Below are positions 40,335 to 50,463 of a DNA stretch of 64,000 bases, piece after piece. The notes beneath the pieces were generated by a model that saw nothing but the letters and a program-made list of their open reading frames with translations, was not told the origin of the DNA and searched no databases. The translations under genes and the position numbers were made by a program. Source of the stretch: Kosakonia oryziphila (GTDB taxonomy: Bacteria; Pseudomonadota; Gammaproteobacteria; Enterobacterales; Enterobacteriaceae). The stretch is from positions 1-64,000 of the forward strand of contig NZ_FMBC01000019.1 of the NCBI RefSeq assembly GCF_900094795.1, given 5' to 3'. The stretch's first letter is position 1. Each line of letters begins with the position of its first letter.

Positions 40335-42878
40335 TTGTACCTCTATATTGAGACTCTGAAACAGAGACTGGATGCCATCAATCAACTGCGTGTGGAACGC
40401 GCGCTTGCTGCCATGGGGCCTGCTTTTCAGCAGGTCTACAGTCTGCTGCCGACATTACTGCACTACCATCATCCGCTGATGCCGGGTTACCTTGAAGGTA
40501 ACGTTCCGCAAGGCATTTGCCTTTACACGCCTGATGAAAACCAACTTCACTATCTGAATGAACTCGAACTGCACCGTGGTTTGCCGCCGCAGGAGTCGCC
40601 AAAAGGCGAGGTACCGATCACCGGCGTTTACTCTATGGGTAGCACGTCATCCGTTGGGCAAAGTTGCTCTTCGGATCTGGACATCTGGGTATGTCATCAA
40701 TCCTGGCTCGATAATGAAGAGCGTCAACTGTTGCAGCGTAAATGCAGCCTGCTCGAAAGTTGGGCTGCGTCGCTGGGTGTGGAAGTGAGCTTTTTCCTGA
40801 TTGATGAGAACCGCTTCCGCCATAACGAAAGCGGCAGTCTCGGCGGCGAGGATTGCGGCTCGACGCAGCATATATTGTTGCTTGACGAATTTTATCGCAC
40901 TGCCGTGCGCCTCGCCGGGAAGCGTATTCTTTGGAATATGGTGCCGGGCGATGAAGAAGAGCACTACGACGACTACGTAATGACGCTCTATGCGCAGGGT
41001 GTTCTGACGCCAAATGAATGGCTGGATCTCGGCGGCTTAAGTTCTCTTTCGGCGGAAGAGTATTTCGGTGCCAGCCTTTGGCAGCTCTATAAAAGCATCG
41101 ATTCCCCATACAAAGCAGTGTTGAAAACCCTGCTGCTGGAAGCTTATTCCTGGGAATATCCCAACACGCGCCTGCTGGCGAAAGATATTAAACAGCGTCT
41201 GCATGATGGCGAGATTGTTTCCTTCGGTCTTGATCACTACTGCATGATGCTGGAACGCGTAACGCAATATCTGGTGGCCATCGAAGACACCACCCGTCTC
41301 GATCTGGCACGTCGATGTTTCTACTTAAAAGTGTGCGAGAAGCTCAGCCGTGAACGCGCCTGTGTCGGCTGGCGTCGTGAAGTGATCGCGCAACTGGTGA
41401 AAGAGTGGGGCTGGGACGATGCGCGCGTGGCCATGCTGGATAACCGTGCCAACTGGAAAATCGATCAGGTACGCGAAGCGCACAATGAGCTGCTCGACGC
41501 GATGATGCAGAGCTACCGCAATCTTATCCGTTTCGCACGGCGTAATAATCTGAGCGTTTCCGCCAGCCCGCAAGATATCGGGGTGTTGACCCGTAAACTG
41601 TATGCCGCCTTTGAGGCGTTGCCGGGCAAAGTAACGCTGGTGAACCCGCAGATTTCACCGGATCTCTCCGAACCCAATTTAACCTTTATTCATGTTCCGC
41701 CAGGCCGTGCCAACCGCACCGGCTGGTATCTGTACAATCGTGCGCCGAACATGGACTCTATCGTCAGCCATCAGCCGCTGGAATATAACCGTTATCTGAA
41801 TAAGCTGGTGGCCTGGGCCTGGTTTAACGGGCTGTTGACCTCGCGCACACATCTGTTTATTAAAGGCAATGATGTGGTCGATCTGGCGAAATTGCAGGAG
41901 ATGGTAGCGGATGTATCGCATCACTTCCCGTTGCGCCTGCCTGCACCGACCCCGAAAGCGCTGTATAGCCCGTGCGAAATCCGTCACCTGGCGATTATCG
42001 TCAACCTGGAGTACGACCCGACTGCGGCGTTCCGTAACCAGGTGGTGCATTTCGACTTCCGTAAGCTTGATGTCTTCAGCTTCGGCGAGCAGCAAAACTG
42101 CCTCGTCGGAAGCGTGGATCTGCTCTACCGTAATTCGTGGAATGAGGTGCGTACTCTGCATTTCAACGGCGAGCAGGCGATGATTGAAGCGCTGAAAACG
42201 ATTCTTGGCAAAATGCATCAGGATGCGGCACCGCCGGATAGCGTTGAAGTGTTCTGCTACAGCCAGCATCTGCGTGGCCTGATTCGAACCCGCGTCCAGC
42301 AGTTGGTTTCTGAGTGTATTGAGCTGCGTCTTTCCAGTACGCGCCAGGAAACCGGACGCTTTAAAGCATTGCGCGTGGCGGGTCAGACCTGGGGGCTGTT
42401 CTTTGAACGTCTGAATGTGTCGGTACAGAAGCTGGAAAACGCGATCGAGTTTTACGGTGCGATTTCGCATAACAAACTGCATGGCCTTTCTGTGCAGGTT
42501 GAAACCAATCACGTCGAATTACCGGCGGTGGTGGATGGTTTTGCCAGTGAAGGGATTATTCAGTTCTTTTTTGAAGAGACCGGCGAAGAAGGCTTTAACA
42601 TCTATATTCTGGATGAGAGCAACCGCGCGGAAGTCTATCATCACTGTGAAGGCAGCAAAGAGGAACTGGTGCGGGATGTAAGCCGTTTCTACTCGTCATC
42701 ACATGACCGCTTCACCTACGGCTCCAGCTTTATTAACTTCAACTTGCCGCAGTTCTATCAAATTGTGAATACGGAAGGGCGTGCTCAGGTGATCCCGTTC
42801 CGCAATCAGACAATCAGCACCGCAACGCCGGCGAATCAGGACAACGATGCACCGCTGTTGCAGCAATATTTCTCGTAA
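40335..42878 (+). CDS. cyaA: Class I adenylate cyclase
   Basis: An 847-aa cyclase that makes cAMP, controlled by the glucose PTS through its C-terminal half. The catalytic N-terminal domain has the nucleotidyltransferase-like [17 protein letters not shown] near residue 100. It uses the weak TTG start known from K-12 ([16 protein letters not shown]), which limits expression. The length is one residue short of the K-12 protein. Confidence 0.96.
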   Translation: MYLYIETLKQRLDAINQLRVERALAAMGPAFQQVYSLLPTLLHYHHPLMPGYLEGNVPQGICLYTPDENQLHYLNELELHRGLPPQESPKGEVPITGVYSMGSTSSVGQSCSSDLDIWVCHQSWLDNEERQLLQRKCSLLESWAASLGVEVSFFLIDENRFRHNESGSLGGEDCGSTQHILLLDEFYRTAVRLAGKRILWNMVPGDEEEHYDDYVMTLYAQGVLTPNEWLDLGGLSSLSAEEYFGASLWQLYKSIDSPYKAVLKTLLLEAYSWEYPNTRLLAKDIKQRLHDGEIVSFGLDHYCMMLERVTQYLVAIEDTTRLDLARRCFYLKVCEKLSRERACVGWRREVIAQLVKEWGWDDARVAMLDNRANWKIDQVREAHNELLDAMMQSYRNLIRFARRNNLSVSASPQDIGVLTRKLYAAFEALPGKVTLVNPQISPDLSEPNLTFIHVPPGRANRTGWYLYNRAPNMDSIVSHQPLEYNRYLNKLVAWAWFNGLLTSRTHLFIKGNDVVDLAKLQEMVADVSHHFPLRLPAPTPKALYSPCEIRHLAIIVNLEYDPTAAFRNQVVHFDFRKLDVFSFGEQQNCLVGSVDLLYRNSWNEVRTLHFNGEQAMIEALKTILGKMHQDAAPPDSVEVFCYSQHLRGLIRTRVQQLVSECIELRLSSTRQETGRFKALRVAGQTWGLFFERLNVSVQKLENAIEFYGAISHNKLHGLSVQVETNHVELPAVVDGFASEGIIQFFFEETGEEGFNIYILDESNRAEVYHHCEGSKEELVRDVSRFYSSSHDRFTYGSSFINFNLPQFYQIVNTEGRAQVIPFRNQTISTATPANQDNDAPLLQQYFS

Positions 42879-42883
42879 TGTGT

Positions 42884-42913
42884 GCCGGATAAATCATTAA
42901 CATCTTATCCGGC
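42884..42913. terminator. Hairpin between cyaA and cyaY
   Basis: GCCGGATAA and TTATCCGGC form a perfect 9-bp stem across a 12-nt loop, between convergent cyaA and cyaY. It resembles a short REP unit and may end transcription from both sides; there is no T run. Confidence 0.6.
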
Positions 42914-42921
42914 GCGTAATA

Positions 42922-43242
42922 TTAACGAAAAGTCACCGTTTCGCCCGCTTGCTGCGTGGCTGCCTGTTCCAGCAGATCCCAGAAGGTTTCGCCGCTGCGA
43001 TCGCAAACCCAGTCATCACCCTTGAGATCGAAATGGTAGCCGCCCTGTTTGGTTGCCAACCACACCTGGTGCAGCGGTTCCTGACGGTTAATGATGATTT
43101 TGCTGCCGTTTTCAAAGCTGATGGTTAAGACGCCGCCGTTGACTTCGCAGTCGATGTCGCTGTCGCCATCCCAGTCATCAAGGCGTTCTTCAATGGTGAG
43201 CCACAGGCTGTCGGCGAGGCGATGAAATTCACTGTCGTTCAT
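42922..43242 (-). CDS. cyaY: Frataxin homologue CyaY
   Basis: A 106-aa iron-binding protein that modulates IscS in Fe-S assembly. The acidic first helix ([27 protein letters not shown]) and the beta-sheet motif [12 protein letters not shown] are conserved. It is convergent with cyaA and divergent from lptM. Confidence 0.96.
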   Translation of the reverse strand: MNDSEFHRLADSLWLTIEERLDDWDGDSDIDCEVNGGVLTISFENGSKIIINRQEPLHQVWLATKQGGYHFDLKGDDWVCDRSGETFWDLLEQAATQQAGETVTFR

Positions 43243-43379
43243 TCTGCTTTCCTGTTTTTTATGATGGCAGCAGTATAACGCGAAATATTTCCCGATGCCC
43301 TAAACCAGCAAACTCTTGCTTTTGTGTCTTCTCCTGCGATGATAGAAAGCAGAAAGAACGAACTTACAGGCAACTCATA

Positions 43380-43583
43380 ATGAAAGATGTGTTTCGCGCG
43401 ATGGCCGTACTGCTGACTCTGTTCAGCCTGACGGGATGTGGTCTGAAGGGGCCGCTCTATTTTCCCCCTGCGGATAAAAATGCGCCGCCGCCAACCAAAA
43501 CGCAAACCAGCACGATCCAGCCGAGTACTCCGAATAGCACCGATCGTGGTAACGACGGCTCTCCGAGCCAGGTGAATTACTGA
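43380..43583 (+). CDS. lptM: Lipoprotein LptM (YifL)
   Basis: A 67-aa lipoprotein. The signal sequence ends in a lipobox LTGC with Cys20, followed by GLKGPLYFPP. In E. coli LptM binds the LptD-LptE LPS translocon and promotes its oxidative maturation. The mature part is Pro/Thr-rich and unstructured. It lies 36 nt before dapF, probably in the same transcript. Confidence 0.93.
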   Translation: MKDVFRAMAVLLTLFSLTGCGLKGPLYFPPADKNAPPPTKTQTSTIQPSTPNSTDRGNDGSPSQVNY

Positions 43584-43619
43584 CGCTACCGTTCTGTATC
43601 CGCGCAACTGGAGTAGATG

Positions 43620-44444
43620 ATGCAGTTCTCAAAAATGCATGGCCTTGGCAACGATTTTATGGTCGTCGACGCGGTAACGCAGAATGTCTTTTTCTCACCG
43701 GAGCTGATCCGCCGTCTGGCGGATCGTCATCTTGGCGTTGGGTTTGATCAACTGCTGGTGGTTGAGCCTCCCTACGATCCTGAACTCGATTTTCACTACC
43801 GTATTTTTAATGCCGACGGCAGTGAAGTATCGCAGTGCGGTAATGGCGCGCGCTGTTTCGCCCGCTTTGTTCGTCTGAAAGGGTTAACCAATAAACGTGA
43901 TATTCGCGTCAGTACGGCGAACGGTCGTATGGTATTGAGCGTAACGGAAGACGAACTGGTACGCGTTAATATGGGTGAGCCAAACTTTGAACCGTCGCAG
44001 GTGCCATTCCGCGCTAACAAAGCGGAAAAGACCTATATTATGCGGGTAGCGGAGCAAACCATACTGTGCGGCGTTGTTTCGATGGGGAACCCGCACTGCG
44101 TGATTCAGGTTGATGACGTGGACACTGCGTCGGTAGAAACACTGGGCCCGGTAATGGAGAGCCACGAGCGTTTTCCTGAGCGCGCCAATATCGGTTTTAT
44201 GCAGGTCGTCTCACGGGATTACATCCGACTGCGCGTCTTTGAACGTGGCGCTGGTGAAACCCAGGCGTGCGGTAGCGGCGCTTGTGCGGCTGTCGCGGTC
44301 GGCATTCAACAGGATTTGCTGGCGGAAAATGTTCGCGTTGAATTACCGGGCGGTCGGCTTGATATCGCGTGGAAAGGACCGGGTCAACCGTTGTTTATGA
44401 CTGGCCCGGCGACACATGTCTATGACGGGTTTATTCATCTATGA
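43620..44444 (+). CDS. dapF: Diaminopimelate epimerase
   Basis: A 274-aa cofactor-free epimerase (LL- to meso-DAP) for lysine and peptidoglycan synthesis. The two catalytic cysteines are in [12 protein letters not shown] near residue 73 and ACGSGACAA near 217. Start [14 protein letters not shown]; an ATG 3 nt earlier is also possible. It overlaps yigA by 4 nt. Confidence 0.97.
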   Translation: MQFSKMHGLGNDFMVVDAVTQNVFFSPELIRRLADRHLGVGFDQLLVVEPPYDPELDFHYRIFNADGSEVSQCGNGARCFARFVRLKGLTNKRDIRVSTANGRMVLSVTEDELVRVNMGEPNFEPSQVPFRANKAEKTYIMRVAEQTILCGVVSMGNPHCVIQVDDVDTASVETLGPVMESHERFPERANIGFMQVVSRDYIRLRVFERGAGETQACGSGACAAVAVGIQQDLLAENVRVELPGGRLDIAWKGPGQPLFMTGPATHVYDGFIHL

Positions 44445-45148
44445 AGCATATAGGAGAAGAGCAGCAGGGAACGTTGGCCGAACTGGATGACCAGGCGGTG
44501 GCGGAATATCTGCTGCACCATCCTGAATTCTTTATCCGCAATGCGCGGCTGATAGAGCAAATGCGCGTGCCGCACCCGGTGCGTGGTACGGTTTCTCTCG
44601 TCGAATGGCACATGGCGCGCTCGCGTAATCACATCAATGTGCTGGAAGAGAACATGACCTTGTTGATGGAACAGGCGAGTGCAAACGAAGGGTTATTCTA
44701 TCGTCTGCTGCGCCTGCAAAGTCGGCTGGCATCCGCCAGCAGCCTTGAAGAGATGCTTAACCGTTTTCATCGCTGGGCGCGCGATCTGGGGCTGGCTGGT
44801 GCGACTATCCGCCTGTTTCCCGATCGCTGGCGTCTGGGGGCGCCTTCACGCTACACCCATCTTGCGCTCTCCCGGCAGGCGTTTGAATCGTTGCGTATTC
44901 AACGCTTAGGTCAGCAACACCACTATCTCGGCTCATTAAACGGGCCGGAGCTATTGTTGTTGTTGCCGGAAGCGAAAGCAATCGGCTCGGTGGCCATGTC
45001 CTTAATGGGGCCGGACGGTTCTCTTGGCGTGGTGCTGTTTAGCAGCCGTGATGTTCACCATTATCAGCAAGGTCAGGGCACCCAGCTTTTAGATGAGATA
45101 GCGCAGATGCTGCCGGATCTTCTGGAACGCTGGATTGAGCGCGTATGA
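44441..45148 (+). CDS. yigA: DUF484 protein YigA
   Basis: A 235-aa cytoplasmic protein with a GAF-like fold (DUF484). Its function is not established. The N-terminal part [21 protein letters not shown] is the family signature. It overlaps both dapF and xerC by 4 nt. Confidence 0.93.
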   Translation: MKHIGEEQQGTLAELDDQAVAEYLLHHPEFFIRNARLIEQMRVPHPVRGTVSLVEWHMARSRNHINVLEENMTLLMEQASANEGLFYRLLRLQSRLASASSLEEMLNRFHRWARDLGLAGATIRLFPDRWRLGAPSRYTHLALSRQAFESLRIQRLGQQHHYLGSLNGPELLLLLPEAKAIGSVAMSLMGPDGSLGVVLFSSRDVHHYQQGQGTQLLDEIAQMLPDLLERWIERV

Positions 45149-46047
45149 GCGATTCGCCGTTGTTACCTGCCGTCAGCAAATTCCTGCGCTACCTTGGTGT
45201 TGAACGTCAACTCAGTCCCATTACGTTGCTTAATTATCAGCGTCAGCTTGATGCCATCATTGCTTTGACCGGTGAAACCGGCCTGAAAAGCTGGCAACAA
45301 TGTGATGCTGCAATGGTGCGCGCAATTGCCGTTCGCAGCCGACGAAAAGGGCTCGGCCCGGCAAGCCTGGCGCTACGGCTTTCGGCGCTGCGCAGTTTCT
45401 TTGACTGGATGGTCAGCCAGGGCGAGCTGCAGGCAAACCCGGCAAAAGGCATTTCTGCACCGAAAGCGCCGCGCCATTTGCCGAAGAATATTGACGTTGA
45501 TGATGTGAACCGACTGCTGGATATCGATCTTAACGATCCGCTGGCAGTGCGAGATCGGGCCATGCTGGAAGTGATGTACGGTGCTGGTCTGCGTCTTTCG
45601 GAGCTGGTGAATCTGGATATCAAACATCTGGATCTGGAAAGCGGTGAAGTGTGGGTAATGGGCAAGGGCAGTAAAGAGCGCCGCTTGCCTATTGGTCGCA
45701 GTGCGGTGACCTGGATTGAACACTGGCTCGATCTGCGTGGGCTGTTTGGCGCGGAAGAGGATGCGCTGTTTTTATCGAAGCTGGGGAAACGAATTTCGGC
45801 GCGTAATGTGCAAAAACGTTTTGCCGAGTGGGGTATCCGTCAGGGACTCAACAGTCATGTAAATCCGCATAAACTGCGGCACTCATTCGCCACACACATG
45901 CTTGAATCGAGCGGCGATCTGCGCGGGGTGCAGGAACTGCTTGGTCACGCCAATCTTTCAACGACACAAATCTATACCCATCTCGATTTTCAACACCTTG
46001 CATCGGTGTACGACGCCGCGCACCCGCGCGCCAAACGGGGGAAATAA
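45145..46047 (+). CDS. xerC: Tyrosine recombinase XerC
   Basis: A 300-aa site-specific recombinase that with XerD resolves chromosome dimers at dif. The N-terminal SAM-like domain covers about 1-95. The catalytic residues are in [11 protein letters not shown] (Arg near 150), [12 protein letters not shown] (His and Arg near 243-246), [12 protein letters not shown] and the Tyr in THLDF. It overlaps yigA and touches yigB. Confidence 0.96.
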   Translation: MSDSPLLPAVSKFLRYLGVERQLSPITLLNYQRQLDAIIALTGETGLKSWQQCDAAMVRAIAVRSRRKGLGPASLALRLSALRSFFDWMVSQGELQANPAKGISAPKAPRHLPKNIDVDDVNRLLDIDLNDPLAVRDRAMLEVMYGAGLRLSELVNLDIKHLDLESGEVWVMGKGSKERRLPIGRSAVTWIEHWLDLRGLFGAEEDALFLSKLGKRISARNVQKRFAEWGIRQGLNSHVNPHKLRHSFATHMLESSGDLRGVQELLGHANLSTTQIYTHLDFQHLASVYDAAHPRAKRGK

Positions 46048-46763
46048 TGCGTTTTTACCGCCCATTGGGTCAGATCTCCGCGATCACTTTTGACCTGGAC
46101 GATACTCTTTACGACAACCGACTGGTGATCCAGCGCACCGAACAGGAAGCGCTGGCATTTGTGCAACGCTATCATCCGGCGCTTAACGGCCTGGAAAATG
46201 AAGAATTCAAGCGTCTGCGCTGGTCGCTGCGGGAAACCGAGCCGGAGATCTATCACGACGTTACCGAATGGCGGCGACGCGCCGTTGAACAGGCGATGCT
46301 GAACGCCGGGCTGACAGTCGAGGAAGCCGCCGTGGGCGCACAGGCCTCGATGGTTAACTTTGCCAAATGGCGCAGCCGCATTGATGTGCCGCAGGAAACC
46401 CACGACACGCTGAAGAGACTGGCAACGAAGTGGCCGCTGGTGGTGATCACCAACGGTAACGCGCAGCCGGAACTGTTCGGGCTGGGCGATTACTTTGAAT
46501 TTGTGCTGCGCGCCGGGCCAGATGGGCGTTCAAAGCCGTTCAGCGACATGTATCATCTGGCCGCAGATCGCCTCGGTGTGGCGGTAGAGGATATTCTGCA
46601 TGTTGGTGACGATTTGACCACAGATGTTGCGGGTGCGATCCGTTGCGGCATGCAGGCATGTTGGATCAAACCAGAAGGCGCCGATCTGTTACAGGCAACC
46701 AACAGCCGTTTGTTACCGCATATGGAAATTTCGCGGTTGGCATCCCTCACGACGCTGATATAA
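46047..46763 (+). CDS. yigB: HAD phosphatase YigB
   Basis: A 238-aa haloacid dehalogenase-family phosphatase. Motif I is FDLDDTLYD near residue 13, motif II VITNG, motif [18 protein letters not shown]. In E. coli YigB dephosphorylates FMN and other substrates. It overlaps the xerC stop by one base (TAATG). Last gene before the uvrD promoter. Confidence 0.95.
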   Translation: MRFYRPLGQISAITFDLDDTLYDNRLVIQRTEQEALAFVQRYHPALNGLENEEFKRLRWSLRETEPEIYHDVTEWRRRAVEQAMLNAGLTVEEAAVGAQASMVNFAKWRSRIDVPQETHDTLKRLATKWPLVVITNGNAQPELFGLGDYFEFVLRAGPDGRSKPFSDMYHLAADRLGVAVEDILHVGDDLTTDVAGAIRCGMQACWIKPEGADLLQATNSRLLPHMEISRLASLTTLI

Positions 46764-46775
46764 TCACCAATTGTT

Positions 46776-46791
46776 CTGTATAAAATACCAG
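46776..46791. promoter_or_regulatory. LexA box of uvrD
   Basis: CTGTATAAAATACCAG fits CTGT-N8-ACAG-type SOS boxes (CTG-N10-CAG), 110 bp before the uvrD start. uvrD is an SOS gene in E. coli with a box at this place. Confidence 0.8.
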
Positions 46792-46798
46792 GGTTTTT

Positions 46799-46866
46799 GG
46801 CGGATGGCGCTACGCTTATCCGCCCTACGGTAACGTAGGCCCGGTAAGCGAAGCGCCCACGGGCGT
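46799..46866. repeat. BIME (two inverted REP units) in uvrD leader
   Basis: REP unit GCGGATGGCGCTACGCTTAT with CCGCC closing the stem (46799-46824), followed by an inverted unit CCCGGTAAGCGAAGCGCCCA with CGGGC (46840-46864). It lies between the SOS box and the uvrD ATG. Confidence 0.88.
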
Positions 46867-46901
46867 TTCGTTCAATTCCTGACGACTACGCGACGGTACC
46901 T

Positions 46902-49064
46902 ATGGACGTTTCTTATCTGCTCGACAGCCTCAATGACAAACAGCGCGACGCCGTAGCCGCAGAGCGCAGCAATATGCTGGTGCTGGCCGGGGCAGGGAGC
47001 GGTAAGACGCGCGTGCTGGTACACCGTATCGCCTGGCTAATGACCGTGGATAACTGTTCGCCATACTCGATCATGGCGGTCACCTTTACCAATAAAGCAG
47101 CGGCGGAAATGCGTCATCGTATCGGCCAGTTGATGGGCACCTCGCAGGGCGGAATGTGGGTGGGCACGTTCCACGGGCTGGCGCACCGCTTGTTGCGGGC
47201 GCACCACATGGATGCCAACCTGCCGCAGGATTTCCAGATCCTCGACAGTGAAGATCAGCTCCGGCTGCTGAAACGCCTGATCAAAGCGATGAATCTGGAT
47301 GAGAAGCAGTGGCCGCCGCGTCAGGCGATGTGGTATATCAACGGCCAGAAAGATGAGGGCATCCGTCCGCATCATATCCAGAGTTTCGGTAATCCGGTTG
47401 AGCAGACCTGGCAGAAAGTTTATCAGGCTTACCAGGAGGCCTGTGATCGCGCCGGGCTGGTGGATTTTGCCGAGCTGTTGCTACGTGCCCATGAGCTGTG
47501 GCTGAACAAACCGCATATTTTGCAGCACTATCGTGAACGCTTTACCAATATCCTGGTGGATGAATTTCAGGATACCAACAACATTCAGTATGCATGGATC
47601 CGCCTGCTGGCTGGCGACACCGGCAAAGTGATGATCGTCGGTGACGATGATCAGTCCATTTACGGTTGGCGCGGCGCCCAGGTAGAAAACATCCAGCGCT
47701 TCCTGAAAGATTTCCCTGGCGCGCAGACTATTCGGCTGGAGCAGAACTACCGCTCCACCAGTAATATCCTTAGCGCCGCTAACGCCCTGATTGAGAACAA
47801 TAATGGGCGTCTGGGGAAAAAACTGTGGACCGACGGCATCGATGGCGAGCCGATTTCACTCTATTGTGCATTCAATGAGCTGGACGAAGCGCGCTTTGTC
47901 GTAAACCGTATCAAAGCCTGGCAGGACAACGGCGGACAACTGACGCAGTGCGCTATTCTCTATCGCAGCAACGCCCAGTCGCGCGTGCTGGAAGAGGCGC
48001 TGTTGCAGGCCAGTATGCCGTACCGCATTTATGGCGGTATGCGATTCTTTGAACGTCAGGAGATTAAAGATGCTCTCTCCTATCTGCGTTTGATCGCCAA
48101 CCGCAATGATGATGCCGCGTTTGAGCGCGTAGTGAATACGCCGACGCGCGGCATTGGCGATCGCACGCTGGATGTTGTGCGCCAGACGTCCCGCGATCGC
48201 CAGTTGACGCTGTGGCAGGCGACGCGCGAGTTATTACAGGAAAAAGCGCTGGCGGGCCGTGCTGCAAGCGCCCTGCAACGCTTCCTGGAACTGATTGACG
48301 CGCTGGCCCAGGAAACGGCCGATATGCCGCTGCATGTGCAAACCGACCGGGTGGTGAACGACTCTGGTCTGCGCATGATGTATGAGCAGGAGAAGGGCGA
48401 GAAAGGCCAGACGCGTATTGAGAACTTAGAGGAACTGGTCACCGCTACGCGGCAGTTCAGCTACAACGAAGAAGATGAAGATTTGATGCCGCTACAGGCA
48501 TTTCTCTCCCATGCCGCTCTGGAGGCGGGTGAAGGGCAGGCGGATAGCTGGCAGGATGCGGTGCAGCTTATGACGCTGCACTCGGCAAAAGGTCTCGAAT
48601 TCCCGCAGGTCTTTATCGTTGGCATGGAAGAGGGCATGTTTCCGAGCCAGATGTCGCTGGATGAGGGGGGCCGTCTGGAAGAGGAGCGCCGCCTGGCGTA
48701 TGTCGGCGTGACGCGCGCGATGCAGAAATTAACCTTAACCTACGCCGAAACGCGCCGTCTGTACGGGAAAGAGGTTTATCACCGCCCTTCACGCTTTATC
48801 GGCGAGCTGCCGGAAGAGTGTGTGGAAGAGGTGCGTTTACGCGCCAGCATCAGCCGCCCGGTAAGCCATCAGCGCATGGGAACGCCAGCCGCACAGAGCG
48901 ATACCGGCTATAAACTCGGTCAGCGCGTGCGCCATGCGAAGTTTGGCGAAGGTACGGTAGTGAACATGGAAGGCAGCGGTGAACACAGCCGTTTGCAGGT
49001 GGCTTTCCAGGGGCAGGGTATTAAATGGCTGGTGGCCGCCTATGCGAAGCTTGAAACTGTCTAA
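46902..49064 (+). CDS. uvrD: DNA helicase II UvrD
   Basis: A 720-aa SF1A helicase for nucleotide excision and mismatch repair. It has Walker A GAGSGKT (residues 30-36), DEFQDTN near 220, [28 protein letters not shown] and YVGVTRAM. The C-terminal Tudor-like domain (GQRVRHAKFGEGTVVN) binds RNA polymerase. Start MDVSYLLDSLNDKQRDAV, as in K-12. SOS-controlled through the upstream LexA box. Confidence 0.97.
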   Translation: MDVSYLLDSLNDKQRDAVAAERSNMLVLAGAGSGKTRVLVHRIAWLMTVDNCSPYSIMAVTFTNKAAAEMRHRIGQLMGTSQGGMWVGTFHGLAHRLLRAHHMDANLPQDFQILDSEDQLRLLKRLIKAMNLDEKQWPPRQAMWYINGQKDEGIRPHHIQSFGNPVEQTWQKVYQAYQEACDRAGLVDFAELLLRAHELWLNKPHILQHYRERFTNILVDEFQDTNNIQYAWIRLLAGDTGKVMIVGDDDQSIYGWRGAQVENIQRFLKDFPGAQTIRLEQNYRSTSNILSAANALIENNNGRLGKKLWTDGIDGEPISLYCAFNELDEARFVVNRIKAWQDNGGQLTQCAILYRSNAQSRVLEEALLQASMPYRIYGGMRFFERQEIKDALSYLRLIANRNDDAAFERVVNTPTRGIGDRTLDVVRQTSRDRQLTLWQATRELLQEKALAGRAASALQRFLELIDALAQETADMPLHVQTDRVVNDSGLRMMYEQEKGEKGQTRIENLEELVTATRQFSYNEEDEDLMPLQAFLSHAALEAGEGQADSWQDAVQLMTLHSAKGLEFPQVFIVGMEEGMFPSQMSLDEGGRLEEERRLAYVGVTRAMQKLTLTYAETRRLYGKEVYHRPSRFIGELPEECVEEVRLRASISRPVSHQRMGTPAAQSDTGYKLGQRVRHAKFGEGTVVNMEGSGEHSRLQVAFQGQGIKWLVAAYAKLETV

Positions 49065-49212
49065 CATTCAGAAAAATATCATTATTTTGTAATAATCTGC
49101 TAGCCTTATACGTTGAGGGGCAAATATTGCTCTTTCGCGTTTCGTTGCGTGTTGACGCCTTCTGAGTGCTGGCGTAACATGCGCGCACGAACACGCTAAG
49201 AGGACATTCGCC

Positions 49213-49269
49213 TTGGACACACCCAGTAGATACTGGCTCAATCTCCTGTTTCACAGGAACAATTCCTAA
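49213..49269 (+). CDS. corL: Candidate CorL leader peptide
   Basis: An 18-aa frame, MDTPSRYWLNLLFHRNNS, with a TTG start and AGAGGA 9 nt upstream, 153 bp before corA. In Salmonella a short corL frame in the corA leader controls Rho-dependent termination and corA expression; position and length fit, though I match it from context, not alignment. Confidence 0.6.
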   Translation: MDTPSRYWLNLLFHRNNS

Positions 49270-49297
49270 GGCTATTTTCTCATGCTGATAGCCTTAG
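49266..49297 (+). promoter_or_regulatory. Hairpin overlapping the corL stop codon
   Basis: A perfect 9-bp stem CTAAGGCTA/TAGCCTTAG with a 14-nt loop. The left arm contains the corL TAA, so a terminating ribosome would open or mask it. There is no T run, so it is not an intrinsic terminator. Confidence 0.7.
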
Positions 49298-49422
49298 AGG
49301 TTGTCAGCGACCTGCATGTTTTCCCGTCGCGCTGAGTCAGGCTGTTGAATGGTCTGAAACCCAATTCGTTTCTTGTGTGCCCACCGAACTGTCCGATATT
49401 TTTTGCACTGGGAGTCCCGGCC

Positions 49423-50373
49423 ATGCTGAGCGCATTTCAACTGGAAAACAATCGCTTAACCCGTCTTGAGGCTGACGAAATTAAACACCTCGCCAGCTCG
49501 GTTTGGGTTGATTTGGTCGAGCCGGACGAAGACGAACGAACCCGTGTGCAAATGGAATTGGGTCAGAACCTGGCCACCCGCCCTGAACTGGAAGACATCG
49601 AAGCCTCCGCGCGTTTTTTCGAGGACGAAGACGGGCTGCACATCCACTCCTTCTTCTTTTTTGAAGATGCTGAAGATCACGCCGGTAACTCAACGGTGGC
49701 ATTCACCATTCGCGAAGGTCGCTTGTTTACGCTGCGTGAGCGCGAATTACCCGCGTTTCGGCTCTACCGTATGCGCGCCCGCAGCCAGGAGATGGTTGAC
49801 GGCAATGCCTATGAACTGCTGCTGGATCTGTTCGAAACTAAAATCGAACAGCTGGCGGATGAGATCGAAAACATCTACAGCGACCTGGAAAAGCTGAGCC
49901 GCGTTATTATGGAAGGCCAGCAGGGCGATGAATATGACGACGCGCTTTCAACGCTGGCGGAGCAGGAAGACATCGGCTGGAAGGTGCGCTTGTGTCTGAT
50001 GGATACCCAGCGTGCGCTGAACTTTCTTGTGCGCAAGGCGCGTTTACCGGCTGGTCAACTGGAGCAGGCGCGCGAGATCCTGCGCGATATCGAATCTCTG
50101 CTGCCGCATAATGAATCCCTGTTCCAGAAGGTGAACTTCCTGATGCAGGCGGCGATGGGGTTCATCAATATCGAGCAGAACCGCATCATTAAAATCTTCT
50201 CGGTCGTTTCCGTGGTGTTCCTGCCGCCGACGCTGGTGGCCTCCAGCTACGGAATGAACTTTGAATTTATGCCCGAGCTGCACTGGAGCTTCGGCTACCC
50301 TGGCGCGATTGTCTTTATGATCCTCGCCGGTCTGGCACCGTATCTCTACTTCAAGCGCCGCAACTGGCTATAA
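49423..50373 (+). CDS. corA: Magnesium/cobalt channel CorA
   Basis: A 316-aa pentameric Mg2+ channel. It has a long cytoplasmic N-terminal domain (about 1-255) with the helix [20 protein letters not shown] and two C-terminal transmembrane helices. The selectivity motif [10 protein letters not shown] lies near residue 280, and the basic tail is FKRRNWL. Start [12 protein letters not shown] as in K-12; the frame extends 26 codons upstream. Confidence 0.96.
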   Translation: MLSAFQLENNRLTRLEADEIKHLASSVWVDLVEPDEDERTRVQMELGQNLATRPELEDIEASARFFEDEDGLHIHSFFFFEDAEDHAGNSTVAFTIREGRLFTLRERELPAFRLYRMRARSQEMVDGNAYELLLDLFETKIEQLADEIENIYSDLEKLSRVIMEGQQGDEYDDALSTLAEQEDIGWKVRLCLMDTQRALNFLVRKARLPAGQLEQAREILRDIESLLPHNESLFQKVNFLMQAAMGFINIEQNRIIKIFSVVSVVFLPPTLVASSYGMNFEFMPELHWSFGYPGAIVFMILAGLAPYLYFKRRNWL

Positions 50374-50374
50374 G

Positions 50375-50406
50375 ACAACGGGCGGCGCTGCCGCCCTTGT
50401 TCATTT
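50375..50406 (+). terminator. corA terminator
   Basis: ACAACGGGCGGC-GCT-GCCGCCCTTGT stem, then TCATTTT, directly after the corA stop. yigF and yigG of K-12 are missing from the short gap to rarD. Confidence 0.7.
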
Positions 50407-50463
50407 TGATTGGATTGCGCGCGCCGCTTCAGCATATGGGGAAGAGGCGACACCAACTTTCCA

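Larger units (their letters stand above)
49065..49422 (+). promoter_or_regulatory. corA upstream region and leader
   Basis: 358 bp between uvrD and corA. K-12 has the gene yigE here; it is missing. The region includes the corL candidate (49213) and its hairpin (49266). Another imperfect palindromic stretch lies near 49120-49200 (GCGTTTCGTTGCGTG; GTAACATGCGCGC). The promoter was not located. Confidence 0.6.

Noticed and set aside
41679-42512. 277-codon minus-strand frame
   Set aside because: A shadow of cyaA with low-complexity His/Arg/Gln-rich composition.
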